Shown here: positions 46,114 to 55,728 of the stretch, piece by piece | Position numbering within the stretch: position 1 is the first letter of the stretch | How the letters are laid out: the number at the start of each line of letters is the position of its first letter | From: an uncultured Endozoicomonas sp. | GTDB lineage: Bacteria; Pseudomonadota; Gammaproteobacteria; Pseudomonadales; Endozoicomonadaceae | DNA length: 64,000 bases | Direction: 5' to 3' | Assembly (NCBI RefSeq): GCF_947495845.1 | Contig: NZ_CANMAO010000006.1 | Span: forward strand, 99,667-163,666 | Made by a program: the position numbers and the translations under genes | The notes under the pieces: model-generated | The model's input: only the letters and a program-made list of their open reading frames with translations | Databases searched by the model: none | Told to the model about the DNA's origin: nothing

Positions 46114-47063
46114 GATGCTTCACTCCACTCGGCTCTTGGATTGAACGGCGCCAGCCCAGCTATTTTCTGCCAATGCTCCTTTATGGGTTCATTGTTCTCT
46201 GGCATGACCACTTTCAGTAATGCATAAAAATCACCGTGCACTTTTTTTCCTGGAAGGCCTTTGCCTTTCACTCTCAATCGTTGGCCACTCTGACTGTTTT
46301 CCGGAATGGTTAAACTGATTTTTCCGGAGAGTGTAGGTACCGTGATTTTTGCACCTAAAGCGGCTTCCCACGGAGCGATAGGAAGCGTGATGATCAAATT
46401 ATGCCCCTCGACGTCAAACAGAGGATGAGGGACTAACCGGATACGCAAATACAAATCGCCATTTTCTCCTCCTCCGACCCCTGGTGCCCCCTGTCCTTTC
46501 AAACGGATATGCTCTCCATCAGTAACACCGGCTGGAATTTTGACCTTCAGGGTTTTGTTCTTCTCCGTTATACGACCGTTATCATCGTATTGGGGAATGC
46601 TGTAAGAGATCGTTTTCGATTCTTGGGACATCGTATCTTCAAGAAATACTGGCATCTCTTTTTCCAGATCTTGCCCGCGTTGACTAAATGATGGACGTCC
46701 TTCAAAACCTCTGGATCGCGAACCACCGGAAGAGCCAAAAATGGATGAGAAAAAATCTGAAAAATCGCCCTGAAAATAATCGTCATTCCCATCCTGCGAG
46801 CCTGACGATTGCCAACCCGGTGGTGGACGAAAGCTCTGTTGAGAGCCGCCATACTGTCGAAGTTCATCGTACTCCGCCCGTCGGGCATCGTCTTTGAGCA
46901 CTTCATAGGCTTCGGCAACCGCCTTGAACTGGTTTTCAGCATCATGATGCTCACTGACATCCGGGTGATACTTTCTGGCGAGCTTGCGATAGGCGGCTTT
47001 GATCGTTTTTTTATCCGCATCAGGATCGACACCCAAAATCTTGTAGTAGTCTTTGAACTCCAT
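46110..47063 (-). CDS. cbpA: Curved DNA-binding protein CbpA (DnaJ-like co-chaperone)
   Basis: The 317-residue protein has a J-domain (1-70) with the HPD motif at 33-35 ([10 protein letters not shown]), a Gly/Phe-rich linker and two beta-barrel client-binding domains ([39 protein letters not shown]). It has no zinc-finger region, which separates it from DnaJ. It stimulates DnaK and binds curved DNA. The ATG at 47063 giving [12 protein letters not shown] is the natural start; a longer frame to 47096 adds eleven odd residues. Confidence 0.92.
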   Translation of the reverse strand: MEFKDYYKILGVDPDADKKTIKAAYRKLARKYHPDVSEHHDAENQFKAVAEAYEVLKDDARRAEYDELRQYGGSQQSFRPPPGWQSSGSQDGNDDYFQGDFSDFFSSIFGSSGGSRSRGFEGRPSFSQRGQDLEKEMPVFLEDTMSQESKTISYSIPQYDDNGRITEKNKTLKVKIPAGVTDGEHIRLKGQGAPGVGGGENGDLYLRIRLVPHPLFDVEGHNLIITLPIAPWEAALGAKITVPTLSGKISLTIPENSQSGQRLRVKGKGLPGKKVHGDFYALLKVVMPENNEPIKEHWQKIAGLAPFNPRAEWSEAS

Positions 47064-47186
47064 CGTGCATCCCGTATTGGAACATCGGTGAGCCAAATAT
47101 AGACCAAAGGAGCATCAGGTCATGTTCTCGATCTGATAAGGATGGCAATTGAGTCTTAGCGCTCGATTATACAATCTGTTTAAAAT

Positions 47187-47229
47187 TTGCTCTGGATCAT
47201 ACACCGATATACCGCTGTGCAATTACTAT
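47187..47229 (+). promoter_or_regulatory. FNR/Anr-type site and -10 element upstream of the first dms operon
   Basis: TTGCT-CTGG-ATCAT (47187-47200) matches eight of ten fixed positions of the FNR box TTGAT-N4-ATCAA. A TACTAT hexamer follows at 47224-47229. The distance from site centre to -10 start is 30.5 bases, exactly as for the perfect site of the second dms operon. This fits a class II FNR-activated promoter with the site centred near -42. The assignment is inferred from pattern and spacing. Confidence 0.55.
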
Positions 47230-47327
47230 CCCCTTCGATTTTATGACCCTGCAAGCTAACGAATCATCATGGTCGTTTTTTGCAGAAGTATGAAATTTAC
47301 GATGATGATTTTGCGACGGCGTAGTTG

Positions 47328-49757
47328 ATGAAAGAAATAGTTGATCAGGCGTTAGCTTCCAATGTGAAGCGGAGAACGTTCATGAAGTGGGGCGCAGCAG
47401 CAAGCAGTGCTGCGATGGTAGGCGGCAGTCCTCTGCCAATGAAGGCAGTGGCTTCTGAAAAGAAAGCGGCATCCAATGATGATGTTAAATCAGTTTGGTC
47501 TTCCTGCACAGTCAACTGCGGTTCTCGTTGTGCCTTGCGCCATCAGGTAAAAAACGGCGTGATTATTCACACTGAAACCGATAATACGGGCGATGACGTT
47601 TATGGCGATCACCAGGTTCGTGCTTGTCTGCGTGGTCGTTCATTCCGCAAGCGCGTATACAACCCGGATCGTTTGAAATACCCAATGAAGCGGGTAGGCA
47701 AACGGGGTGAAGGTCGTTTTGAACGCATCAGTTGGGAAGAAGCGTTTGATATTGTTGCTGACAACCTGAAGCGCATTAAGAAAGAGTACGGCAACGAGGC
47801 GATCTACCTCAACTATGCGACAGGTACCCTGGGTGGCACCATTGCCAAATCCTGGCCGCCAGCTTCCAGCCCGATTGCCCGTCTGATGAACTGCTGGGGC
47901 GGTTACCTGAATCACTACGGCACGTACAGTACGGCTCAGATTGCCATTGGTATGCCATACCTGTTTGGAGCCAACAGCAACAACTGTATTTCTGATCTGG
48001 TCAACACCAAACTGATCGTTAACTTCGGTAATAACCCTGCAGAAACCCGCATGAGCGGTGGTGGTGTTATTTATCATCTGTCGGAAGCCAGAAAGCGCAG
48101 TAATGCACGAATGATCATGTTTGATCCTCGCTTGACGGATACCGCGCTTGGGCCAAATGATGAATGGGTGCCATTACGCCCGGGAACCGACGCTGCGCTT
48201 GTGGCGGGTATGGCGTGGGTAATGATGACTGAAAATCTGGTGGATAATGATTTCCTCAGTCGTTATACCGTGGGTTATGACGAAGATTCTTTGCCAGAAA
48301 GTGCACCAAAAGGCTCTTCCTGGAAATCTTACATTCTGGGTGAAGGTCCGGACGGTGTTGTAAAAACACCGGATTGGGCAGCAAAAATTACGTCTGTCCC
48401 TGCCAAAACCATTATTCGTCTGGCTCGTGAAATTGCCATGACAAAGCCGTGTAATGTAATGCAGGGCTGGGGGCTTCAGCGTACAGCCAATGGTGAACAA
48501 GCCTGTCGTGCTGTTGCGATGCTGGCGGTTATGACCGGAAACGTAGGTGTCGCTGGTGGAGGTAGTGGTGCCCGTGAAGGCAGCTATTCTATGCCATTCG
48601 CAGCTTTCCCAACGCTGACAAACCCAATCAAAACGGCAATCCCGATGTTCCTGTGGACGGATGCGATTTATCGCCATTCTGAAATGACGGATAAAACCGA
48701 TGGTATTCGTGGCGCTGAACGACTGAGTCAGCCTATCAAGTTTATCTGGAACTATGCGGGCAACTGCATTATCAACCAGCACTCCGATATCAATCGTACT
48801 CATGAAATTCTTCAGGACGAATCCCGGTGCGAAATGATTGTGGTCATTGAAAACCACATGACGTCCAGTGCCCGTTATGCGGATATTCTTCTGCCAGACT
48901 TGACTGCTGCAGAGCAGCCGGACTTTGCACCAAACGGCAGCTGCGGAAATATGGGGTATGCCATTTTCTGTGATACAGCCGTAGAACCGCTGTATGAGTG
49001 CCGTTCTGTATACGACATGTGTTCTGAAGTGGCTAAACGACTGGGCGTTGAAGAAGCCTTCACAGAAGGGCGTGATCAGGAAGCCTGGTTACGACATATC
49101 TACGCACAGGCTCAGAAAAAGAACGCCGGTTTGCCGGATTTCGATACCTTCCGTCAACAGGGTATCGTGAAGCAGAAGAACCCAGGTGAGCCATCTGTCG
49201 CTTACAAGGCCTTCCGTGAGAACCCAGAAGCCAATCCTTTGAACACGCCTTCCGGTAAAATCGAAATTTATTCTGAGCGCCTTGCTCAAATTGCCGCGAC
49301 CTGGACGTTGAAAGACGATGAGGCCATCCGCCCTCTGCCGGAATACGTTTCTTCTTGGGAAGGCCACGAGTCACCAACCGTAGAAGATTATCCACTGCAG
49401 CTTTTTGGTTTCCATTACAAATCCCGCACTCACTCTACCTATGGCAACGTAGATGTCATTAAAGACGCCTGTCGTCAGGAAATCTGGGTCAACCCGATTG
49501 ATGCTGCTAAGCGTGATATCAAAGACGGTGACATGCTGAAGGTGTGGAATGATCGTGGTGAAATTCGTGTGGTCGCCAAGATTACAGAACGAATTATTCC
49601 GGGTGTCACAGCCATGGGACAGGGCAGCTGGTATGCGCCGGACCGTAATGGTGTGGATATGGGTGCCTGCTTGAACACGCTGACGACATTGCGTCCATCG
49701 CCACTGGCAAAAGCAAATCCACAGCACACCAACCTTGTTGAAATTGCCAAGGCATAA
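47328..49757 (+). CDS. dmsA: DMSO reductase catalytic subunit DmsA (first copy)
   Basis: The 809-residue molybdopterin enzyme reduces DMSO and similar oxides as the end of anaerobic respiration. A Tat signal is clear: Arg15-Arg16 in KRRTFMKWGAAA. The iron-sulfur cluster motif CTVNCGSRC is completed by RACLRGRS. The protein follows E. coli DmsA (814 residues) closely, including NYATGTLGG, KSWPPAS with the Ser expected to bind molybdenum, ETRMSGGG and NYAGNCIINQHSDINRTHEI. Folded with its cofactor, it would cross the membrane by the Tat system together with DmsB. It starts a dmsABC operon; the ATG at 47328 is preferred to the TTG just before it. No DmsD-type chaperone is in the window. Confidence 0.93.
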   Translation: MKEIVDQALASNVKRRTFMKWGAAASSAAMVGGSPLPMKAVASEKKAASNDDVKSVWSSCTVNCGSRCALRHQVKNGVIIHTETDNTGDDVYGDHQVRACLRGRSFRKRVYNPDRLKYPMKRVGKRGEGRFERISWEEAFDIVADNLKRIKKEYGNEAIYLNYATGTLGGTIAKSWPPASSPIARLMNCWGGYLNHYGTYSTAQIAIGMPYLFGANSNNCISDLVNTKLIVNFGNNPAETRMSGGGVIYHLSEARKRSNARMIMFDPRLTDTALGPNDEWVPLRPGTDAALVAGMAWVMMTENLVDNDFLSRYTVGYDEDSLPESAPKGSSWKSYILGEGPDGVVKTPDWAAKITSVPAKTIIRLAREIAMTKPCNVMQGWGLQRTANGEQACRAVAMLAVMTGNVGVAGGGSGAREGSYSMPFAAFPTLTNPIKTAIPMFLWTDAIYRHSEMTDKTDGIRGAERLSQPIKFIWNYAGNCIINQHSDINRTHEILQDESRCEMIVVIENHMTSSARYADILLPDLTAAEQPDFAPNGSCGNMGYAIFCDTAVEPLYECRSVYDMCSEVAKRLGVEEAFTEGRDQEAWLRHIYAQAQKKNAGLPDFDTFRQQGIVKQKNPGEPSVAYKAFRENPEANPLNTPSGKIEIYSERLAQIAATWTLKDDEAIRPLPEYVSSWEGHESPTVEDYPLQLFGFHYKSRTHSTYGNVDVIKDACRQEIWVNPIDAAKRDIKDGDMLKVWNDRGEIRVVAKITERIIPGVTAMGQGSWYAPDRNGVDMGACLNTLTTLRPSPLAKANPQHTNLVEIAKA

Positions 49758-49770
49758 CAGGTAGAAGTAA

Positions 49771-50391
49771 ATGACTCAACTTGGATTTTATGTAGACACG
49801 TCTAAGTGTACGGGCTGTAAAACCTGTCAATTGTCGTGCAAAGATGAAAACGACCTACAGGTTGGTGTGAACTGGCGTCGGGTATATGAATACGGCGGTG
49901 GTGACTGGTTCCAGAATGCTGACGGCACCTACGAGCAAAACGTATTTGCTTATTACACATCCATCAGCTGTAACCATTGTGCCCAACCAGCCTGTACTAA
50001 AGCTTGCCCAACCGGTGCGATGCACAAACGTGAGCAGGATGGTTTAGTGGTAGTAGACGGCGATGTTTGTGTTGGTTGTCGCTATTGTGAAATGGCCTGC
50101 CCATACGGCGCACCGCAGTTTGATGCTGAAAAGAAAGTCATGACCAAGTGTGATGGCTGTTATGACCGGGTTGAACAGGGCAAGATGCCGATCTGTATTG
50201 ACTCCTGTCCACTGCGTGCGTTGGAATTCGGACCGATCGATGAGCTGCGTGCGAAGTACGGTACGGAGGCGGATATCGCACCACTGCCGGATTCTTCCCT
50301 GACTCAACCTTCTCTGGTGATGAAGGCGAGTCGTCATGCCAAACCTTCCGGTGACCGTACCGGACGCATCATCAACACACGGGAGGTGTAA
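49771..50391 (+). CDS. dmsB: DMSO reductase iron-sulfur subunit DmsB (first copy)
   Basis: The 206-residue ferredoxin-like subunit has four cysteine groups for four [4Fe-4S] clusters (CTGCKTCQLSC, CNHCAQPACTKACP, CVGCRYCEMACP, CDGCYDRV..CIDSCP). It passes electrons from DmsC to DmsA. It starts 13 bases after dmsA and is about 96% identical to the second copy at 54059, differing at roughly eight residues. Confidence 0.95.
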   Translation: MTQLGFYVDTSKCTGCKTCQLSCKDENDLQVGVNWRRVYEYGGGDWFQNADGTYEQNVFAYYTSISCNHCAQPACTKACPTGAMHKREQDGLVVVDGDVCVGCRYCEMACPYGAPQFDAEKKVMTKCDGCYDRVEQGKMPICIDSCPLRALEFGPIDELRAKYGTEADIAPLPDSSLTQPSLVMKASRHAKPSGDRTGRIINTREV

Positions 50392-50393
50392 CC

Positions 50394-51242
50394 ATGCATG
50401 AGTTGTCGTTAGTTTTCTTTACGGTACTTGCTCAGAGCACAGTCGGAATGTTTCTGATTCTGGCTGCCATGTTAATGGTTAATCAGGATGTCAGCCGGCA
50501 GCGGATTTTGAGTCGAGGGCTGGGTGCTGTTCTAGTCATGCTTGGTATCGCCGGTGTTGCAGCCATGACTCACCTCGGACACCCACTGCGTGCGATCAAT
50601 GTGGTGTTTGGCCTTGAGCATTTCTCTGCACTGAGTGTTGAAATTCTGGCTACCTCTTTGTTTGGCGGTGCAGTATTCACGTTCGGAGCAATGGTTCACT
50701 TCGGCATCCTGCCTAAGCTGCAGAAGCTGGTTTTGGCAGGTGCTATGGCGCTGGGCGTACTGTTACTGCTGGCCATTGCCAATGTGTATACACTGGCAAC
50801 GGTTCCAGCCTGGAACAGTGGTTGGACTATTTTCCAGTTTGTTATGACGGCATTTGTCGTTGGTATTCCAGCTGCTGCGCTGTTGCTGAGAAGCCAGTCC
50901 ACGCTGTTGGGTGCTTATCAGAAAAATGCTGATCGCGCTTTGGCAACTCTGGGTTTCCTAGTGATGGGCATCGTGCTGGTGGGTTATCCGCTGTACTTGT
51001 TCTGGCTGGGGCAGGTGGATCTGCCGGTAAACCCTCTGGGGCTGTTTGAATACCACGGTAGTTTAATGCTTGCTCGATTGGCGCTGTTGTTTGTTGGCAT
51101 GGGCTTGTGGGTGATTTCTGCAACCCGTGGAAGTAATACTGCGGCTGGTTTAACAGCAATCAGCACTGTGCTGGTGCTAATCGCTGAACTGTGCGGGCGT
51201 ATTTTCTTTTACGATCTACATATGTTTGCCAGCGGTATGTAA
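50394..51242 (+). CDS. dmsC: DMSO reductase membrane anchor DmsC (first copy)
   Basis: The 282-residue protein has eight hydrophobic segments and the DmsC pattern MHELSLVFFTVLAQ, AMTHLGHPLRAINV and the final CGRIFFYDLHMFASGM. It anchors DmsAB to the membrane and oxidises menaquinol. It begins two bases after dmsB. A hairpin terminator follows at 51249. Confidence 0.93.
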   Translation: MHELSLVFFTVLAQSTVGMFLILAAMLMVNQDVSRQRILSRGLGAVLVMLGIAGVAAMTHLGHPLRAINVVFGLEHFSALSVEILATSLFGGAVFTFGAMVHFGILPKLQKLVLAGAMALGVLLLLAIANVYTLATVPAWNSGWTIFQFVMTAFVVGIPAAALLLRSQSTLLGAYQKNADRALATLGFLVMGIVLVGYPLYLFWLGQVDLPVNPLGLFEYHGSLMLARLALLFVGMGLWVISATRGSNTAAGLTAISTVLVLIAELCGRIFFYDLHMFASGM

Positions 51243-51248
51243 ATGAGC

Positions 51249-51283
51249 AACTCCGGGTATGCTAACTCATGCCCGGAGTTTTT
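51249..51283 (+). terminator. Rho-independent terminator after dmsC (first copy)
   Basis: AACTCCGGGTATG (51249-51261) pairs along 13 bases, with one G-U, with CATGCCCGGAGTT (51268-51280), followed by a T-run. It separates the two dms operons. Confidence 0.9.
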
Positions 51284-51461
51284 CAGCAACCATTATGCTT
51301 CATTTTTAATCATACCCGCATACTTGACTTTGAAGCGCCTGGCTAAAGATTCAGGATAAATGATCATATATGGTGTAATTACACGTTTGTTAAGGGATCA
51401 TCATTAGTACAATTTGTGATCCCACCACTCTTTGTGTAATTGTCTCAAAACGCGCAAAAAA

Positions 51462-51504
51462 TTGATTTAGATCAAGCGGTTGTTTCTTGATCACCGATTA
51501 TCAT
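51462..51504 (+). promoter_or_regulatory. Perfect FNR/Anr box and -10 element upstream of the second dms operon
   Basis: TTGATTTAGATCAA (51462-51475) is an exact FNR consensus. TATCAT, five of six matches to the -10 consensus, lies at 51499-51504, placing the box centre about 41.5 bases before the predicted transcription start. That is the classic class II activator position, so anaerobic induction by FNR/Anr is expected. It lies within the 373-base gap after dmsC, which has no other feature besides the terminator. Confidence 0.75.
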
Positions 51505-51615
51505 CATCGCCCTTTTGTCAGTTCATTATTTGTACACTCTCCCTTGCCGTGTTGCTTGTCATGGATGCTTTGGCGACCTGGTTTACGGACTGGCTTAGTG
51601 ATAACGGTAAAATAA

Positions 51616-54045
51616 ATGAAGAAACTACTTGATAGTGCGCTGTCGTCCATCGTCAAGCGAAGAACCTTTATGAAATGGGGTACTGCCGCTGGCGGCGCTG
51701 CTGTTGTCGCAGGTAATGCGCTTCCACTGAAAGCCATTGCTGCTGAATCATCTTCTGAAAAAAAATCTGAAGAGAAGGTGACCTGGACTGCCTGTATGGT
51801 GAACTGTGGCAGCCGATGCCCACTTCAGGTTCACACCAAAGATGGTGTGATTACCCATGTTGAATCCGATAACCGTGGCGATGACGTGTATGGCGATCAT
51901 CAAATCCGCGCCTGTCTCCGTGGCCGCTCCATCAAACAGCGTGTATACAACCCTGATCGTCTGAAATACCCGATGAAGCGGGTAGGCAAGCGTGGCGAAG
52001 GTCGCTTTGAGCGCATTAGCTGGGATGAAGCGCTGGATACCATTGCCAAACAGCTGAAATACACTATCGACACCTACGGAAATGATGCGATTTATTACCA
52101 GTATGGCTCTGGCACCCAAGGCTATAAGACCGATGGACCTTTTGCTGGTAAACGTTTATTGAACCTGATCGGTGGTTATCTGCCTTACTACGGCAACTAC
52201 AGTTGGGGACAAATTCAGTTTGCGCTGCCATTTACTTACGGCGGCGGTCGTCCAGCGGCTTATGGCAGTTTCACCAGTGAAATTGCCAATGCAGAACTGC
52301 TGGTGATGTTTGGTTACAACCCTGCTGAAACTCGTATGAGTGGTGGCGGTGAAATTTACGAACACACCAATGCTGTGAACAGCAAAAATGTTCGCACCAT
52401 CATTATTGATCCTCGTTATACCGACACCATGCTGGGCAAAGAGTCTGAGTGGATTCCTATTCGCCCGGGTACCGATGCTGCCATGGTTGAAGCCATGGCT
52501 TGGGTGCTGATCAAAGAGAATATGGTGGACGAGGCTTTCCTTGAGAGGTTCTGCGTTGGCTACGATGAAAAAACACTGCCAGCCAGCGCACCAAAGAATG
52601 GTCACTACAAAGCGCACATTCTAGGGCAGGGGCCGGACGGCATCGAAAAAACACCCGAATGGGCTGCCACCATCACCGGTATTCCAGCGAAGAAAATCAT
52701 CCAGCTGGCCCGTGAAATTGGCAGTGCCAAACCGGCTTACATTATTCAGGGTACGGGCATTCAGCGTCAGGCAAATGGTGAGCAGGCCAGTCGTGCGATC
52801 TGCATGTTGCCAATTCTGACTGGCAATATCGGTTTGGCTGGAACCAATACCGGTGAAATGCCGGGTAACTATGGCTTCCCGGTGAAAACCCTGCCGGTTG
52901 GTAATAACCCGATCAAAACAGCGATTCCATTCTTTAAGTGGACCGACGCCATTCACCGTCACCATGAAATGACGGATAAGACGGATGGTTTGCAGGGCGG
53001 AACACACCTGAAGAACCCGATTAAGTTTATCTGGCAATATGCAGGCAACATCACCATTAACCAGCATTCCGATATCAACCGGACGAAAGAAATTCTCTCG
53101 GATGAAAGCAAATGCGAGTTTATTTTGGTGTTTGAAAACCACATGACACCTACCGCACGTTTTGCTGACATTCTGTTGCCGGATATCACCACCATCGAAA
53201 ATTACGAAGTGGCGAGTAACGGTTATTCATCCGGAAGCCTTGGTGCTGTTATTCCGCTGGTGCCTGCCATTGAGCCAATGTATGAGTGCCGCAGTGCATA
53301 CGACATCTGTTCGGGTATCGCCCAACGTTTTGGTCTGGAAGAGCAGTACACCGAAGGAAAAACCCATGAAGAATGGGTAGCAGAACTGTATGAGCTGATG
53401 CGCAAGGAGCAGCCTCAGGTTCCGACTCTGGAAGATCTGCGTCGAGATGGGCCGTATACGCAACCAGCACCGGAAAGTATTCGCATTGCTCTGAAAGATT
53501 TCCGCAGCAATCCGAATAAGCATCCGTTGGGCACACCCTCTGGAAAAATTGAAATCTATTCCGAGAAGTTGGCGACGATTGCCGCTGAATGGGAATTACC
53601 GGAAGGTGATGTGGTTACGCCGATTCCTCAGTACGTCACCACGTGGGAAAGTCATCTGGACCCACTGACAGAAAAGTATCCGCTGCAGCTGATTGGTTTC
53701 CACACCAAAGGTCGTGTGCACTCTACTTATCACAACGTGGCTCTTCTCCGTGAAGCCGTCACGGATGCGGTATGGATGAATCCGGCAGATGCAGACGCTC
53801 GTGGCATTAAAGATGGCGATATGTTGAAAGTCTGGAATGACCGTGGAGAAACCCGTATTCCTGCGAAAGTCAGCCCGCGTATTATGCCGGGTGTTGCCGC
53901 ACTCGCTGAAGGTGCCTGGTACACGCCGGGTAAAGACGGAGTCGACCGTGGTGGCTCTTTCAACGTGTTGACCACACATCGCAGTACGCCGCTGTCCAAA
54001 GGCAACCCAATGCACACCAACCTTGTTGAAATCGCCAAGGCATGA
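51616..54045 (+). CDS. dmsA: DMSO reductase-like catalytic subunit (second, divergent copy)
   Basis: The 809-residue protein shares the DmsA frame: Tat motif Arg15-Arg16 in KRRTFMKWGTAA, cluster motif CMVNCGSRC with RACLRGRS, ETRMSGGG, and the same C-terminus HTNLVEIAKA as the first copy. It differs strongly in the active-site approach. Where the first copy has GTLGGTIAKSWPPAS, this one has GTQGYKTDGPFAG and is about four residues shorter, so the Ser expected to bind molybdenum is not present at that place. Its substrate may therefore differ from DMSO. It heads its own dmsABC operon behind a perfect FNR box. Confidence 0.9.
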   Translation: MKKLLDSALSSIVKRRTFMKWGTAAGGAAVVAGNALPLKAIAAESSSEKKSEEKVTWTACMVNCGSRCPLQVHTKDGVITHVESDNRGDDVYGDHQIRACLRGRSIKQRVYNPDRLKYPMKRVGKRGEGRFERISWDEALDTIAKQLKYTIDTYGNDAIYYQYGSGTQGYKTDGPFAGKRLLNLIGGYLPYYGNYSWGQIQFALPFTYGGGRPAAYGSFTSEIANAELLVMFGYNPAETRMSGGGEIYEHTNAVNSKNVRTIIIDPRYTDTMLGKESEWIPIRPGTDAAMVEAMAWVLIKENMVDEAFLERFCVGYDEKTLPASAPKNGHYKAHILGQGPDGIEKTPEWAATITGIPAKKIIQLAREIGSAKPAYIIQGTGIQRQANGEQASRAICMLPILTGNIGLAGTNTGEMPGNYGFPVKTLPVGNNPIKTAIPFFKWTDAIHRHHEMTDKTDGLQGGTHLKNPIKFIWQYAGNITINQHSDINRTKEILSDESKCEFILVFENHMTPTARFADILLPDITTIENYEVASNGYSSGSLGAVIPLVPAIEPMYECRSAYDICSGIAQRFGLEEQYTEGKTHEEWVAELYELMRKEQPQVPTLEDLRRDGPYTQPAPESIRIALKDFRSNPNKHPLGTPSGKIEIYSEKLATIAAEWELPEGDVVTPIPQYVTTWESHLDPLTEKYPLQLIGFHTKGRVHSTYHNVALLREAVTDAVWMNPADADARGIKDGDMLKVWNDRGETRIPAKVSPRIMPGVAALAEGAWYTPGKDGVDRGGSFNVLTTHRSTPLSKGNPMHTNLVEIAKA

Positions 54046-54058
54046 CAGGTAGAAACAA

Positions 54059-54679
54059 ATGACACAACTTGGATTCTATGTAGACACGGCCAAGTGTACA
54101 GGCTGTAAAACCTGTCAATTGTCGTGCAAAGACGAAAACAACCTGAAGGTTGGTGTGAACTGGCGTCGTGTGTATGAATACGGCGGCGGTGACTGGATGC
54201 AAAACGCAGACGGCACCTACGAACAAAACGTATTTGCCTATTATACCTCCATCAGCTGTAACCACTGTGCACAGCCAGCCTGTACAAAGGCTTGTCCAAC
54301 CGGCGCCATGCACAAGCGTGAGAAAGATGGTTTGGTGGTAGTAGACGGCGATGTTTGTGTGGGTTGTCGTTATTGCGAAATGGCATGCCCATACGGCGCA
54401 CCGCAGTTTGATGCAGAAAAGAAAGTCATGACCAAGTGTGATGGCTGTTATGACCGTGTTGAACAAGGCAAGATGCCGATCTGTATCGAATCCTGCCCAC
54501 TGCGTGCTTTGGAATTCGGACCGATTGATGAGCTGCGGGCGAAATACGGCACTGAAGCCGACATTGCTCCGCTGCCAGACTCATCTCTGACTCTGCCTTC
54601 TCTGGTGATGAAAGCCAGTCGTTATGCCAAGCCTTCCGGTGACCGTACCGGACGCATTATCAACACACGGGAGGTGTAA
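54059..54679 (+). CDS. dmsB: DMSO reductase iron-sulfur subunit DmsB (second copy)
   Basis: The 206-residue subunit keeps all cysteines of the four [4Fe-4S] clusters and is about 96% identical to the first copy. The 13-base spacers before the two dmsB genes are also nearly the same. The two catalytic subunits have diverged much more, so dmsB has been either duplicated recently or homogenised by gene conversion. Confidence 0.95.
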   Translation: MTQLGFYVDTAKCTGCKTCQLSCKDENNLKVGVNWRRVYEYGGGDWMQNADGTYEQNVFAYYTSISCNHCAQPACTKACPTGAMHKREKDGLVVVDGDVCVGCRYCEMACPYGAPQFDAEKKVMTKCDGCYDRVEQGKMPICIESCPLRALEFGPIDELRAKYGTEADIAPLPDSSLTLPSLVMKASRYAKPSGDRTGRIINTREV

Positions 54680-54681
54680 CC

Positions 54682-55530
54682 ATGCACGAGTTGCCACTGG
54701 TTTTCTTTACGGTTCTGGCACAGGGAACCGTGGGTCTGTTTCTGGTACTGGCCTGCCTGTTAATGGTAAATAGTGACAACAGTCGTCAGCAGCTGTTGAA
54801 CAAAATGCTGATGGTGGTTTTGGTACTGCTGGGTATTTCCGGTGCTGCAGCCATGACACACCTTGGTCAGCCGCTGCGTGCTATCAATGTGGTGTTTGGT
54901 CTAGAACACTTGTCTGCACTGAGTGTGGAGATTATGAGTACCTCACTGTTTGGTGGTGCTGTCTTCACTTACGTGGCCATGACCCACTTCGGCATTCTGC
55001 CAAAATTGCAGAAGCTGGTGCTGGCTGGTGCCATGGGGCTGGGCGTATTGTTACTGCTGGCCATTGCCAATGTGTATACGCTGGCGACAGTGCCCGCCTG
55101 GAATAGCGGCTGGACGGTTTTCCAGTTTGTGATGACGGCATTTGTCGTTGGCATTCCGGCAGCAGCGCTGATGCTGCGAACTCAATCGGTATTGTTGGGT
55201 GCATATCAAAAGAATGCTGACCGTGCACTGGCAACCTTGGGCTTTCTGGTGATGGGGGTGGTGCTGGTGGGTTATCCACTGTACCTGTTCTGGTTGGGGC
55301 AGGTTGATTTGCCTGCCAACCCTCTGGGACTGTTTGAATACCACGGTAGTTTAATGTTGGCTCGATTGGCACTGCTGTTTGTTGGCATGGGTTTGTGGGT
55401 GATTTCTGCAACCCGTGGCAGTAATGCCGTGGTTGGCCTGACAGCCTTTAGTACAATTATGGTGCTGATGGCTGAACTCTGTGGTCGTATTTTCTTTTAC
55501 GACCTGCATATGTTTGCCAGCGGTATGTGA
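54682..55530 (+). CDS. dmsC: DMSO reductase membrane anchor DmsC (second copy)
   Basis: The 282-residue quinol-oxidising anchor is very close to the first copy (about 85% identity by eye), with most changes in the first 100 residues and an almost unchanged rest. It starts two bases after dmsB. It ends with the same FYDLHMFASGM. Confidence 0.93.
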   Translation: MHELPLVFFTVLAQGTVGLFLVLACLLMVNSDNSRQQLLNKMLMVVLVLLGISGAAAMTHLGQPLRAINVVFGLEHLSALSVEIMSTSLFGGAVFTYVAMTHFGILPKLQKLVLAGAMGLGVLLLLAIANVYTLATVPAWNSGWTVFQFVMTAFVVGIPAAALMLRTQSVLLGAYQKNADRALATLGFLVMGVVLVGYPLYLFWLGQVDLPANPLGLFEYHGSLMLARLALLFVGMGLWVISATRGSNAVVGLTAFSTIMVLMAELCGRIFFYDLHMFASGM

Positions 55531-55542
55531 TTTATGAAGGCA

Positions 55543-55572
55543 TCATCCCCTGGTTTTATTTCTGGGGGATGA
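55543..55572 (+). terminator. Possible terminator hairpin after the second dms operon
   Basis: TCATCCCC (55543-55550) and GGGGATGA (55565-55572) form a perfect eight-base stem with a 14-base T-rich loop. No T-run follows, so it may be a stabilising 3' hairpin or a Rho-assisted terminator. Confidence 0.5.
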
Positions 55573-55728
55573 CTGCCTTCAGCCTGCTTTTGGCCGCTGG
55601 TAGAAGTTCACGAAATATTACTTGCTCAGTTCCGGCAAAGCTTTCAAGTCAGGCTACATGTGTTTCATGTTAATGCTTGTTTGACTTGAGCGGCTCTTAT
55701 TAAACTTTAATATTTCGATAATCTGCCC

